Shown here: one piece after another, positions 38,471 to 47,945 of the stretch
Layout of the letters: each line of letters starts with the position of its first letter
Numbering within the stretch: position 1 is the first letter of the stretch
Origin: Paenibacillus ottowii
GTDB taxonomy: Bacteria; Bacillota; Bacilli; Paenibacillales; Paenibacillaceae
DNA length: 64,000 nt
Reading direction: 5' to 3'
Assembly (NCBI RefSeq): GCF_006874425.1
Contig: NZ_VIJZ01000002.1
Location: 124,001 to 188,000 of the forward strand
Notes under the pieces: generated by a model
Databases searched by the model: none
Seen by the model: the letters and a program-made list of their open reading frames with translations, nothing else
What the model was told of the DNA's origin: nothing
Made by a program: the position numbers and the translations under genes

Positions 38471-38881
38471 CTACCCTTCATCTATGCTTATCTGACCAGC
38501 CATAAAACGTAGCGTGTCATTTGTTTGTACCGTGCGCGGTGTTTTTACAGCTCCGTGATATATCAGATTCCCCCCCGTCGCTGCCGTTCGGATGCCAATA
38601 TGTGTTACCAATCCCCACTCAGACGTTGCAATTGGAAAAGACACATCCTCTGTACTGGAAGCAACTGCCCTACGATCGGTAATAACTGGCGCACCAAAGG
38701 TCACAGCTCGCCGTACATAGCCGCTTCCGTTAACTTCCTGCCCTGTATCTGCATCCGTTGGATTGCTTGTGTATAAGGCGATATATACGGTCTGAGGGGC
38801 TGTAAAATTTATTCCCCTTAAGGTTGCATTAATACAGGCCGTTTTCCACCAATTACTTTTACTTAAAAGTATGTCCGCCAA
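38471..38881 (-). CDS. Minor tail/structural protein (136 aa)
   Basis: The protein (MADILLSKSNWWKTACINAT start) contains VYIALYTSNPTDADTGQEVN, GYVRRAVTF, then EWGLVTHIGIRTAATGGNLI and GAVKTPRTVQTNDTLRF. This pattern (iALyTsnPt-d-G-Ev-G-gYaR) is shared by a family of phage tail-associated proteins from Gram-positive and Gram-negative phages. It is probably a small accessory of the tip or fibre. It lies between Dit and the tailspike. Confidence 0.85.
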   Translation of the reverse strand: MADILLSKSNWWKTACINATLRGINFTAPQTVYIALYTSNPTDADTGQEVNGSGYVRRAVTFGAPVITDRRAVASSTEDVSFPIATSEWGLVTHIGIRTAATGGNLIYHGAVKTPRTVQTNDTLRFMAGQISIDEG

Positions 38882-38893
38882 TGTAAAGACCCC

Positions 38894-39448
38894 CTACTCA
38901 ATTAGATATTCATTTGCAATTCGAAAATTTCGTATGTCGTTTTCACCAATGTTGGTCAGAACGATAACAGGACTTGCTCGTTCGTCTCCAACTGACGTAA
39001 CTGAAACGGTCTGCGGCGACTGTGTGATGGTCACCTCTTTAATGTTCTCCTCACTCTCGGGAAACGGATGTTCACCCATTTTGATTGGTATGGTTAATTC
39101 TCCATCCCAAAGTATTTTTTCGATATCCAATGTTCCGGCATAGCGCCCGATATATCGCCTTCCCGGTAAGTCTGAAAACGTGAATACAATATCCCCTTTT
39201 TTGGCATTAAAAAGAGCCGCCACTTGGGCGACTCTCCTATGGTAATCAAGGGTTATATCATCAGCCATTAGGACGCATTCAAGATTGATTGTTCGCGCTC
39301 CATAGGTACTGCCAAAATCCAGTTCTCCATCCCTCTCAGCTATCTCAAGGCTATGGTCCTTCGTCGGCGGTAACACAGGTATGTTGTGCTTTTTAAGCCC
39401 TAATCCAATGGATTTAAAGGACTTACCATCCACCGTAGCGTCTATCAT
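38894..39448 (-). CDS. Distal tail protein (Dit)
   Basis: This 184-residue protein has the Dit layout: DATVDGKSFKSIGLGLKKHN at the N-terminus, then RDGELDFGSTYGARTINLEC, LPGRRYIGRYAGTLDIEKI and a final KMGEHPFPESEENIKEV followed by a galectin-like end. Dit forms the ring that joins the tail tube to the baseplate. Its first codon overlaps the tape-measure stop. The order tape measure, Dit, tip proteins is standard for siphoviruses. Confidence 0.9.
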   Translation of the reverse strand: MIDATVDGKSFKSIGLGLKKHNIPVLPPTKDHSLEIAERDGELDFGSTYGARTINLECVLMADDITLDYHRRVAQVAALFNAKKGDIVFTFSDLPGRRYIGRYAGTLDIEKILWDGELTIPIKMGEHPFPESEENIKEVTITQSPQTVSVTSVGDERASPVIVLTNIGENDIRNFRIANEYLIE

Positions 39449-42400
39449 TAAGACTTGCCTCCCCTCGTTTGCAACCTCCGTACAAAGTTGTCCCGTTCAC
39501 TCCAGAACACCTTTGCTGCGGATTCGTCTTCAATATAAGTATCGCCTGATTTTATTACGAACTGGTTGCTGATTTGCTGCGGATTTGAACCGCCCGAAGC
39601 CATTGGCATAGAGAAGTCTTGCATGGAGAAATTAAGTTTCGGCATCTTAAAATTGATAATTTTCCACAAGTTACTCTGTTGTTGACCATTCAAATACATT
39701 TCCCCTTCTCGAGCAATGACGGGTACCTCTGCTCCCTTCTGGCCTTGAACGATCCCGCCAGAATGGAATTTTTGAAGTTTCCCTGTATCCTTCTTAATGC
39801 CATACTTATTCCGCAGAGCGGCATTTTCCTCGTGCAGCTTGGCCTTCTCAGCAGCGCCTGCCGAATACCATTTATCAATATTAGAATTGTATCTCGCCAA
39901 ATCGCTGTCCTTTTCGGATATTGAGGAACCTGTATCAAAGGATGCAGACAATGAGGTAGCATTGATTTCAGCCATTTTAGCCTGATAATCAGCAATAAAC
40001 TGGTCCAACTGACGCAAAATCTCCGAGTTCTTCTCGGTTTCTTTTGAGATTTGGGTATTTTTCAAATCTTCAGCTTTAGATTCAACTCCGTCTGAATACT
40101 CATCGTATTTCTCAGCAAGCTGATCATAATGCTGTTTGGCAGCTTCAATCTGGTCATTGTAGTCCTTTTCCCGTTCAGCCTTCTCGTCTTGGAGCTTCTT
40201 CTTCTGATCCTCCAGTCCACGCTTAGCAAGCGTCCGGTTATGTTCCCGCTGCATATCTTCGATATCTTTTTCAGTCTGTTTCCGTTCGGCAATACCTTCG
40301 GGACCGACAGCAGATTGTAGCAGGGCAAGGCGCGCTTGTTTCTCCGCCATTGCACGTTCATAATCCTCGTCTTCGTTAGCTGTTTGCATTTTGGCGAGCA
40401 AGTCATCTATGGCCTTAATTTTAGCGTCCTGAGCCTCGATAAAAGCATCCCGTTCCGCCTCAATGCGCTTTACTTCCTCATCCCGAGTCTTTTCAAGTAC
40501 TTCCTTTTCCTTTTTGGCAGCTTCGGTAGCAGCCTTCTTCTGATCTTCCAAAAGTTGCTTCTTCAAATCATTGACCTGTACATCAATTTCCATCCGTTGT
40601 TCTGATCCTTCTTTATAAAGAGCCTGCATTTTTGTCCATAAATTGAGCTGATCGGAAACAGATACGGCTTCCATACTCTTTTGGTAATTGATTCGTTTTT
40701 GGAAGTCGGACAGAAATTCATCTTCCAGAGCTTTACGTTTCTCATAAATCTTCTGCTGCAACTCAAAACTTTGTTCGGCAGTACGATCCTTTGCCTTACT
40801 CATACGCATATAAGCATCATATTCCATTTTCAGAATAGAAATTTGGGTTTGCCCTGCCATTTCCATTTTGGAAGTTTCTTTATCAATCCACTTCTCACTG
40901 TTTTGATAGCGAAGCTCATTGTATTTGGCGGTTAAATCATAGATTTGTTTGGCAATCTCTCTACGGTTAGCAGGAAGCAGATAATTTTTACTTTGCTCCT
41001 TCTTGTAGAAATCCAGGCTGGTTTTAACCATCTCAATTTCCTGTTTATTAGCCTGCCGCATTCGCTCGGTTCTTCGCTCAAGATTCTCAACATCTTCCTG
41101 AAACCTGGAGTCATTTAGTTTCTGAACATCGCGGCTCCATTGCTTCATTGCATCCTTATCTTCGGTTAAATATTGCTTATGCCGCTGAGCCAATCGTTTG
41201 TATCCAGCTATTTGCTGGTCTACAGACCATTCATTTCGTTCAGCGATGTACTTAAAATTATCAAGTTCGTTATCATAACTATCTTTTCGTGCCGCAGATG
41301 CGTCCTTAGCTGCTTTTTCAGCTGCACGTTCCGTATCGCTCTTGCCTTTTTTGCCCCCGCTTCCCTTCGATTTTTTTGAACCAGAAGAACTCACACCAAA
41401 TTTAGGATCATTATATAGCTTGGTTAAAGCATTAATCTGAGTGTCATACTGTTTCATATCTTTCTCGTATCCGCTATATATTTCGCCTATATCTTTTTTG
41501 CTTTGCTCCATGTTTTTCTTATCTTGGTTTAACTGGTTCTGAAAAGGAGCATTTAGGAAAGATTTCACTCCGGTCATATTGTTTAATTCTTTTTGTTTAT
41601 TAAAAACTTCTAATGAACTTTGAGCCATAACTCCATTCAATCTAGCTTTTAACTCAGCAAGACTCTTAATCGCTCCAGCCTCTTTAATGTAAACTGCGAT
41701 GCGATCATCAGACTCAAGTTTTGTACTTAAACTGGACGCTTTTTCAGACTTTAGATCATCTATAGCCTTTTGAATTTTAGCTTTACGAACAACTTCGAGT
41801 GCATTCTTTTCGAAAGCCCATCCCTCAGAGGTTTTGTAAATCTCTGAAGCTAATTGAGGGTATTTGAGGATTAATTCTGCCGCAGCTTCTGCGTTCATGG
41901 ACTGTTTATTTGCAAGATCATCTAAAACAGTGTTCATCTCAGAGATAGCCTTGCCGTTACCCTGAATCTGTTCTCTTAAATCAGCAAGGGCTTCCTCTTG
42001 GGTTTTGGCACTTTCGGCTGCGGTACCTGCATTACCAGAAAATTGATCGAACCCATCAACAGCAATTTGGGTCAACTGCACTTGGGTTTCTGCTAAAGAT
42101 TCAGAGAGCTTATGATTCTCAGTAATCAGGGCATGAACTGCTTCCTTAGCATCCTTGACTTGCTCCTCCTTTTTCATAGTCCCCATTCTTTTTTCTATTC
42201 GCTCATTTAACTCTGCTTCGGTTGCAGCTAGCTTCTCTTGAGCTTTGGCTAATTCTTCAGAATTAGCTTTCTGCTGTCTCATTATTTCAGACTGTTGATC
42301 AAGAAGAGTCAGTCTGCTTGCCTCTCTTTTCTTTTCAATCAGTTTATTTAGATTCTCGATTTCTTTTTTGACAGCAGAATCATCATAATTGTTTGCTGAT

Positions 42401-44865
42401 AAACGCTTGGCCCCTTCTTCTCCGAGTGTGATTACTAAAGCTTTTGATACCTCATCTAACTGTTTCTTAATCTTTGTTTCTTTTTCTAATGATAAGTTTC
42501 CTACATTAAGGGACTGTTCTAACGACTTGTGAGCACTTACCAATTTAGGTAGTAAATCAATTTGTCTCTGATATTGACTCATCATTTGTTGTGATGCGCC
42601 AATTTCATCTTTTAAAGACTGAATTCTCTCCCTACTCGCCTTTTCAGACTTTCCGCTTTGGAAGGCGTACAATGCAATAGCTCCTGCTATTAAGGATATT
42701 CCCGCTGTAGCTGCTGCTGTGGTTACTGTGGCTGCTGCTTGAGCGACGGATAGGGAATTGGTTGCTACTGTAGCGCCTTCCGTAGCTAATGTTAACGCTC
42801 CCTGTGCTACCGTAGCTCCTTCAGTTGCAGCAGTTCTCGAAACAGTCGCAAGGGTCGACCCTTGCGCAGAAACAATATTGACTTGATTAGCAGTAGTATT
42901 TGCTGATACAGCGACTGTTTCCGCTGTTTTTGCCGCTGTTAACACTTTGACTGCTTCAATCACATTAAAGATCGGACCACTCAATGCCTTATATGCAAGA
43001 AGTAATCCACCAATAGCTGCTGTCCCTTCAAATACTCCTGCCGGAACTTTGGTAAGCCCAATTAAAAGCTGATCAATTACATCCAATACATCTTTAATCA
43101 TGCGTCGAAGCCCGTCGTCTCCTGCATTGTTGAATATCTCTAACAAAGAGGCTTTGGTCTGAGCAGCTTTTCTCTGAATCGTATCCATTTGAACTTTTAG
43201 ATATTCCATTGTAGAACCAGTAGATCCAATAGAAGCAGCTGTACCTAACAAAATGTCTCCAGCGTTCAGTGAAGCGGCTAGTTTTGCATATTGATAAACG
43301 CCACGCGATATATCAGCGTAGGATTTCGTAAGGTCATAATTTTTGTCGATTACTTTTGTCGATAACTCTAACAGGATGTCTTCTGCCCTTTTCCACTGCT
43401 CTGTACCATTTACAACTTCTTTTGTCTGAACTCCTAATCTCTCAATCTCTGCTACGGCTTTATCTGTACGAATTGTACCCAGGACTGTCTTCCACATGTT
43501 CCCCAAGTTTTCCCCGCTGAGAGCCGTGTTACGAACACCTGCTGAAATCAAGCCGTTCATAAAATCAAATGAAACGCCTGTTTCTGCCGCTATCTTACCT
43601 GTCCGTTCGAAGGCAGCTCCCAAGTCTCTCGCTGGTGCCATCGTGTCATGGGCAACCTTGGACCAGGAATCCAGCACGCGACCACCAAGCACCATGGCAT
43701 CGTTGCTGTCTTTAATCTGCACGCCATATTGAGCAAATGTGGACTCCATTGATTTAGTCGCGCCTTCAAGAGAAACCAAATCGACAGTCGAAAGCATCGT
43801 AGACTTACGCACCATTTCCTGAACTACGCCTGCGTCCTTATACATCCGGCCCCAAAGACGTGCTGATTCGGTAACGTCCATAATTTCCGAACCAAGGTCA
43901 TGCGCCGTTCGAATAAATTTGGTCGTCTGGTCATGAAGTTTTTCGGTGTTCATCACCATTTCTTTGGTGCCTTCGTTGTACTCCAAAAAATAGTGCTCAT
44001 TGGTTTGGATATAACCCGCCATGTTGGACTCAATGCCAACTAATCCCTCTTTAAGTGCCTCCTGCGTTTTATGCATAGCTGCATATGCTGTATTAAATAC
44101 AAGGGCATGGGTAGCCATATCACCTACTCGGCTAATCCAGTTAGGAGTTGTATTAAAAGTCTGCTTCATTTGCGCTTCAGTTTGGCTTAAAGAGCGCCGG
44201 ATCTTCTGTTCTTCCTGAAGGACTTTCTCACGAACTTGTGCCTCTTTTTGCTCCCTGGCACGTAATGCATTCATCCAAAACTTTTCGTAATCTTGTGCGT
44301 TCTTACGTGCCTGCTGTGCTTCTTTCTCTGCCAGTTGAGATATCTTCATCCGTATGGACTGTTCTTCCATTAAGACACGTTCACGCGTCCTGTCGTCAGT
44401 CCCAGCCCCTGAGGCCTTTGCCGATCTCTGACCTGTCAATGAAGCTTTATTCTGCAAAGCCTCCATACGCTTCAGGTGTTCGCGTTCCTGTTGTTCTATT
44501 GCGTCTTCACGCTTTTTTACAATGGCCTGCTGTGCTCTAAGCTTCTCGTCGGTTATCTTATTGGCCTGCTCCAATTGATTCTTCCGAGCAGTATTTAATT
44601 CTGCTTGTGCAGTGCGTTGCTTAACAAGAGCTTCGGATTCAGCGAGGATCTTCTTCCGTCTGTCTTCTGCACTCAAAGCAAACTTATCCGCACTACTGGC
44701 TAAGGATTTAAAATTCTTCTCACTTAGCCCCAGTTCAGAATTTAAAACTTTAAAGGATTCAGCATTCGCCCTTGCTCCGTTGTCTATTACTTTGAAAGCA
44801 GGTAGTATCTTGGTGGTATCCAAGCTTATACGCGCACCTACTACATCTTTACTTAAATCCGCCAC
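39448..44865 (-). CDS. Tail tape measure protein (1805 aa)
   Basis: The very long product is mainly coiled coil (EQANKITDEKLRAQQAIVKK, KGSGGKKGKSDTERAAEKAA). A phage tail-tape-measure core lies at about residues 260-600 (LHDQTTKFIRTAHDLGSEIM, then GVSFDFMNGLISAGVRNTAL). A hydrophobic stretch is near 650-760 (ATVTTAAATAGISLIAGAIA). The start is GTG at 44865, with GAGGTGAG four bases upstream; an in-frame ATG at 44928 would lie inside the terminator stem and read through the palindrome. Its length sets the length of the tail. Confidence 0.95.
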   Translation of the reverse strand: MADLSKDVVGARISLDTTKILPAFKVIDNGARANAESFKVLNSELGLSEKNFKSLASSADKFALSAEDRRKKILAESEALVKQRTAQAELNTARKNQLEQANKITDEKLRAQQAIVKKREDAIEQQEREHLKRMEALQNKASLTGQRSAKASGAGTDDRTRERVLMEEQSIRMKISQLAEKEAQQARKNAQDYEKFWMNALRAREQKEAQVREKVLQEEQKIRRSLSQTEAQMKQTFNTTPNWISRVGDMATHALVFNTAYAAMHKTQEALKEGLVGIESNMAGYIQTNEHYFLEYNEGTKEMVMNTEKLHDQTTKFIRTAHDLGSEIMDVTESARLWGRMYKDAGVVQEMVRKSTMLSTVDLVSLEGATKSMESTFAQYGVQIKDSNDAMVLGGRVLDSWSKVAHDTMAPARDLGAAFERTGKIAAETGVSFDFMNGLISAGVRNTALSGENLGNMWKTVLGTIRTDKAVAEIERLGVQTKEVVNGTEQWKRAEDILLELSTKVIDKNYDLTKSYADISRGVYQYAKLAASLNAGDILLGTAASIGSTGSTMEYLKVQMDTIQRKAAQTKASLLEIFNNAGDDGLRRMIKDVLDVIDQLLIGLTKVPAGVFEGTAAIGGLLLAYKALSGPIFNVIEAVKVLTAAKTAETVAVSANTTANQVNIVSAQGSTLATVSRTAATEGATVAQGALTLATEGATVATNSLSVAQAAATVTTAAATAGISLIAGAIALYAFQSGKSEKASRERIQSLKDEIGASQQMMSQYQRQIDLLPKLVSAHKSLEQSLNVGNLSLEKETKIKKQLDEVSKALVITLGEEGAKRLSANNYDDSAVKKEIENLNKLIEKKREASRLTLLDQQSEIMRQQKANSEELAKAQEKLAATEAELNERIEKRMGTMKKEEQVKDAKEAVHALITENHKLSESLAETQVQLTQIAVDGFDQFSGNAGTAAESAKTQEEALADLREQIQGNGKAISEMNTVLDDLANKQSMNAEAAAELILKYPQLASEIYKTSEGWAFEKNALEVVRKAKIQKAIDDLKSEKASSLSTKLESDDRIAVYIKEAGAIKSLAELKARLNGVMAQSSLEVFNKQKELNNMTGVKSFLNAPFQNQLNQDKKNMEQSKKDIGEIYSGYEKDMKQYDTQINALTKLYNDPKFGVSSSGSKKSKGSGGKKGKSDTERAAEKAAKDASAARKDSYDNELDNFKYIAERNEWSVDQQIAGYKRLAQRHKQYLTEDKDAMKQWSRDVQKLNDSRFQEDVENLERRTERMRQANKQEIEMVKTSLDFYKKEQSKNYLLPANRREIAKQIYDLTAKYNELRYQNSEKWIDKETSKMEMAGQTQISILKMEYDAYMRMSKAKDRTAEQSFELQQKIYEKRKALEDEFLSDFQKRINYQKSMEAVSVSDQLNLWTKMQALYKEGSEQRMEIDVQVNDLKKQLLEDQKKAATEAAKKEKEVLEKTRDEEVKRIEAERDAFIEAQDAKIKAIDDLLAKMQTANEDEDYERAMAEKQARLALLQSAVGPEGIAERKQTEKDIEDMQREHNRTLAKRGLEDQKKKLQDEKAEREKDYNDQIEAAKQHYDQLAEKYDEYSDGVESKAEDLKNTQISKETEKNSEILRQLDQFIADYQAKMAEINATSLSASFDTGSSISEKDSDLARYNSNIDKWYSAGAAEKAKLHEENAALRNKYGIKKDTGKLQKFHSGGIVQGQKGAEVPVIAREGEMYLNGQQQSNLWKIINFKMPKLNFSMQDFSMPMASGGSNPQQISNQFVIKSGDTYIEDESAAKVFWSERDNFVRRLQTRGGKS

Positions 44866-44888
44866 TTTGCTCACCTCTTCATAGGGTT

Positions 44889-44904
44889 CAGGAAACTTTT
44901 CCTG
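44889..44904 (-). repeat. Dispersed palindrome, copy 3
   Basis: TTCAGGAAACTTTTCCTGCC lies between the terminator and the tape-measure start; its complement contains the core AGGAAAAGTTTCCTGAAC exactly. Confidence 0.75.
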
Positions 44905-44913
44905 CCCTGAATA

Positions 44914-44952
44914 CAGAAAAAGAGGCATCCTGCATGATTGCGGATGCCTCTT
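44914..44952 (-). terminator. Terminator between the chaperones and the tape measure
   Basis: On the minus strand AAGAGGCATCC and GGATGCCTCTT form a perfect 11-bp stem followed by TTTTCTG. It lies inside the late operon, just before the palindrome and the tape-measure start. Confidence 0.85.
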
Positions 44953-44955
44953 AAT

Positions 44956-45192
44956 TTACTTGGCGAAGAAACCAAGATCAGATAATGTCTTAACCTTCTT
45001 CGGCTTTTTGTTTTCAACATTGCCACCGTGAAGAATGATTTCAAATTCCCGGTTTCTGTTCTTGGCCTTCATGAGCGCTCTAATTTTTGGAATAGTCATA
45101 TTAGGCCATTCGGAATCTGATATTCCATTACTGATACACAAGGCCCAAAGTTCTAACCAGTCGGTTTCATGATCATTTTCAACTGAATCCAT
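44956..45192 (-). CDS. Tail assembly chaperone, second frame (78 aa, probably made by frameshift)
   Basis: The frame (MDSVENDHETDWLELWALCI) is short, and upstream of its ATG it stays open for 20 codons, reaching into the first chaperone frame. Between the first frame's TGA and the next upstream stop in this frame lies CGA-TTT-CTA-TTC-TGA, where a +1 slip at TTT-C would join both frames. Two-frame chaperones of the gpG/gpGT type are the rule upstream of tape measures; they bring tape-measure and tube proteins together. Independent initiation at 45192 lacks a clear ribosome site. Confidence 0.7.
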   Translation of the reverse strand: MDSVENDHETDWLELWALCISNGISDSEWPNMTIPKIRALMKAKNRNREFEIILHGGNVENKKPKKVKTLSDLGFFAK

Positions 45193-45241
45193 TTCGTCCG
45201 GTTCTTCCTCATCATTCTCTTCCTGGTCTGGAGGAAACGAC

Positions 45242-45583
45242 TCAGAATAGAAATCGGTCTAATAGTTTGTCCAGTTCTTCAATACCGTCCTGGTCAATCT
45301 GTTCATACTCTTCTTCAGTTATTTCTTCAACCAGAACAAGGTTAAATACCTTTTTGTACGTATCCTCTACTTTAGGCCAGTCAACCGCTTCCCGGTCTTC
45401 GGTAGCCTCCCACTTTTTCCGGCCTATCGAAAAGGAAAACTTGTGTACTACACCATCCATCTCTTCACGAACCTGACGGATCAATGCAATTGTTCCAATC
45501 TTCACGTGCTTTTTGATGCCCTCTGCCAATCGAATTTCAGTTCCGATGTTAAGCGTTTTATCCAATTGTTTGTCTGTACTCAT
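45242..45583 (-). CDS. Tail assembly chaperone, first frame (113 aa)
   Basis: The protein is acidic and helical (MSTDKQLDKTLNIGTEIRLA, then VEEITEEEYEQIDQDGIEEL). It lies between the tail-tube gene and the second chaperone frame and is the gpG-like partner. Its last codons (RFLF) form the likely slippery site, with the perfectly re-pairing UUU-C. A GGAGGAAAT ribosome site is upstream. Confidence 0.8.
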   Translation of the reverse strand: MSTDKQLDKTLNIGTEIRLAEGIKKHVKIGTIALIRQVREEMDGVVHKFSFSIGRKKWEATEDREAVDWPKVEDTYKKVFNLVLVEEITEEEYEQIDQDGIEELDKLLDRFLF

Positions 45584-45647
45584 TAAATTTCCTCCTCAAT
45601 GTATGTAGCCCCCTAGCGCTCTGGTAGGGGGTTGGGTTAGTGATTAA

Positions 45648-46436
45648 TTAGATACCGAAAATGATTTCCACTGCATATCCGTTAGGGTTTTCCGGCGTGA
45701 TATCCGGTTCCATAATCTCCAGCGCCAATGTGTTAGTGGTTGGCTTTTTGCGTTCTTGGGACACGTCCAAAGTTCCGCCCCCGAGGGCCTTCCAAATAGT
45801 GAGCTGGCAAGGGACTTCTTTACCGTTCCGATCATCGGTTAAGGAAAAACGGTGTACCAGCTTAAATGGTTTCGGACGGCGTTTACCGCTTAAACTACTT
45901 CTTGTAGCATTCTCTTTTGACCATTTGAACGTAACGGTTATTAACTTCCCTTCGTTTGCAACATCAGATGTAATTTTTCCATCAGATGTAATTACGTACT
46001 GTTCTGCTGTTGGAGTGGAAGCAACACGAGTCAGTTCAGTAAGTTCTCCTGTGTCAGTGTCTTTTAAGTAAACGCGGTCACTCTTATCAACAAAGGTTCC
46101 ATTATACTTCGTCGGAGCCTTTAATTTATAGCCATCAGTAGCGGTCAAAAATCCTTGCTCTACCTCATCAAATTGAACTGTGCCTTTTTCTGATTCAGCC
46201 CCTTGAGACAACTCAGCCAAAATATCAGAGTAACGAGGAACTTCCATAGAGGCCTTATCCCCTAAATCCTTAGCAGTGTAGTGGAATGCATATCCACTAT
46301 CGCCGCCCATTACTTTGTCCCAATCAAACTGCAATTGCAAAGTGACTTTAGTGATTTTATCATCAAGAAACTTAAGCCTTCCGCCTTCTTCATAAACCTG
46401 TGCTGACCCCACACCATCAAATACTAAAGGTTGCAT
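45648..46436 (-). CDS. Major tail tube protein (262 aa)
   Basis: The product (MQPLVFDGVGSAQVYEEGGR) fits the phi13-type major tail protein: an N-terminal region with ITKVTLQLQFDWDKVMGGDS, a central beta sheet with LKAPTKYNGTFVDKS and a C-terminal FTLDDRNGKEVP-like segment with ALEIMEPDITPENPNGYAVE. It polymerises into the tail tube. It is placed just before the chaperones and has good codon use and a clear ribosome site, as expected of an abundant structural protein. A terminator lies just upstream. Confidence 0.85.
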   Translation of the reverse strand: MQPLVFDGVGSAQVYEEGGRLKFLDDKITKVTLQLQFDWDKVMGGDSGYAFHYTAKDLGDKASMEVPRYSDILAELSQGAESEKGTVQFDEVEQGFLTATDGYKLKAPTKYNGTFVDKSDRVYLKDTDTGELTELTRVASTPTAEQYVITSDGKITSDVANEGKLITVTFKWSKENATRSSLSGKRRPKPFKLVHRFSLTDDRNGKEVPCQLTIWKALGGGTLDVSQERKKPTTNTLALEIMEPDITPENPNGYAVEIIFGI

Positions 46437-46462
46437 AAAGTTTCATCCTCCTTATGTGAACA

Positions 46463-46492
46463 TAAAAAACTGGTCAGATTATTTGACCAGTT
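46463..46492 (-). terminator. Terminator between a tail gene and the tail tube gene
   Basis: On the minus strand AACTGGTCA-AATAATC-TGACCAGTT is followed by TTTTATG. It overlaps the last codons of the 151-aa gene. It is one of several terminators inside the structural operon. Confidence 0.85.
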
Positions 46493-46934
46493 CCCATAAA
46501 CGCTTATCAATTTCTGCAATGCGACTGTACTCTTTGGTTAGCTTGTAACCCTGTTTTGGATTCCAGACCCCCATGATACCCAACCCTTTAGCAAGCGCGA
46601 TTTTTTCAGCAATCAGCGTATCCCATTCGGTAGGTTCTGGTTTAGGAGGATTAGGTTGAGTCCAATTCAATTCGGTTTCATAAGTTGTACCAGCAAGAGT
46701 AACAACATTAAATTTGTACTTCTTGGTTGCATTTGCTTCACTAAACCATAGAGTTTCCTGATCATCCGGTTCAATTTTAACCCCATCTTTTTCAATACTG
46801 GATACGTTGGTTTTAGCCAAAGAAACTCGCTTTTGTGCTGAATCCAGCAGCTCATATTCAACGTGGTTAACACCATTGTGATCACCGGATCTCCCGGTTG
46901 CTTTCCATACAGCTGCTTCTGCCATTCTGCTCAC
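46479..46934 (-). CDS. Tail-region protein of unknown role (151 aa)
   Basis: The protein starts MSRMAEAAVWKATGRSGDHN and has an early beta-rich part with VEYELLDSAQKRVSLAKTNV and TLWFSEANATKKYKFNVVTL, then a proline linker and a helical end. It is read between the tail terminator and the tail tube genes, so it could be a minor tail or tail-tube-like protein. No family is recognised. Confidence 0.65.
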   Translation of the reverse strand: MSRMAEAAVWKATGRSGDHNGVNHVEYELLDSAQKRVSLAKTNVSSIEKDGVKIEPDDQETLWFSEANATKKYKFNVVTLAGTTYETELNWTQPNPPKPEPTEWDTLIAEKIALAKGLGIMGVWNPKQGYKLTKEYSRIAEIDKRLWELVK

Positions 46935-46935
46935 C

Positions 46936-47370
46936 TCAATTCATTCTCAAGTAATCAACATCGAAAATTGCTTTGTACCCCTTGGCCCCTTGGATGCCAG
47001 TAGCAAAATCTGAGTCATAGGATAGCACACAAAGATAGGACATAACCCCCTGTGCAAACAACCTTTTTTCGTGCAAGGTTTTGAAAGCTCTTTCAAATAG
47101 AAGCTTTGCCTCATATGCTGTCTTACCATAAAAGTCGATACAGAACTTACCTTCGAACACCAGTGGATTAGTGGCATATCGTCCCGGCATGACATATTGG
47201 CAGATATGTGGAACTGTATCCTTAGAAACCGTTATCTCAGGCTCCATGCCTTTCGTAAATCGCTTTACGATATCAGCAGAGGGTGATGAAGGAGTAAGCT
47301 TCAGCATGCTCATGAGTTCCGAATCTGCTTTTAAAGCATTCTGAACAGCATCAATAAGTTGTAGGCTCAC
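46936..47370 (-). CDS. Tail terminator protein, probable (144 aa)
   Basis: The protein (MSLQLIDAVQNALKADSELM) has a central FEGKFCIDFYGKTAYEAKLL and a C-terminus with GYKAIFDVDYLRMN. The size, the position between the connector and tail tube genes, and the mixed alpha/beta pattern fit tail terminators (gpU/gp17-like). Its start overlaps the upstream gene by four bases. The call rests mainly on gene order. Confidence 0.65.
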   Translation of the reverse strand: MSLQLIDAVQNALKADSELMSMLKLTPSSPSADIVKRFTKGMEPEITVSKDTVPHICQYVMPGRYATNPLVFEGKFCIDFYGKTAYEAKLLFERAFKTLHEKRLFAQGVMSYLCVLSYDSDFATGIQGAKGYKAIFDVDYLRMN

Positions 47371-47945
47371 TCCTTTACCTCCTTGAAGTATCTGTGATAA
47401 GGAAATTCAGTGATCACTCGGCTGATACCGTCCAAAATCCGTTTTCGGTTGGACTGGATTGCAATACGTAAAAAGTAGGTTGGAGGTGTGGCCCTAAATG
47501 AAGGATCAATATCACCGCGCTCCGCAAGCTCCTCCAAATCTACTCCAGCATATCCCCCACCTGATTCCTTCATGGTACCGTCAATCGCTCGGTACTTTCC
47601 ACGGGAACGACCTACAATAATACGATCACCTTTGGACCTCAGTCGGTTCCATGCTTCACTATTCATGTAGGTTATTAAACCGGGATTTTGGCTGCTGTCT
47701 GCCATCTTGGAGCCTTTACCGAATTGTTCAAGCCACGCCTGCCAGTAATCCGCTGTAATGTCGCCTGAAATCATTTGATTAGCAAGCACGAACATGTGCA
47801 TCTCCAAATGGTCCCGAACTGCCGGATAGTACCGTATGCCGCTTTTGGCTGTCAGCATGACCAGTTTCGTTAGCCCGGTAATTTCAACAGCGAGCTTATT
47901 CTCCAGATCCTTTGCCGCTTTCGCTGAATCATACCCTGTAATCAT
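47367..47945 (-). CDS. Tail completion/HK97 gp10-like protein, probable (192 aa)
   Basis: The protein contains AAKDLENKLAVEITGLTKLV at the N-terminus and basic stretches (WNRLRSKGDRIIVGRSRGKY, IAIQSNRKRILDGISRVITE). Its place between the head-closure and tail-terminator genes fits the gp10-like tail completion proteins, which link the connector and tail. It overlaps both neighbours by four bases. Sequence evidence for the family is weak. Confidence 0.6.
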   Translation of the reverse strand: MITGYDSAKAAKDLENKLAVEITGLTKLVMLTAKSGIRYYPAVRDHLEMHMFVLANQMISGDITADYWQAWLEQFGKGSKMADSSQNPGLITYMNSEAWNRLRSKGDRIIVGRSRGKYRAIDGTMKESGGGYAGVDLEELAERGDIDPSFRATPPTYFLRIAIQSNRKRILDGISRVITEFPYHRYFKEVKE

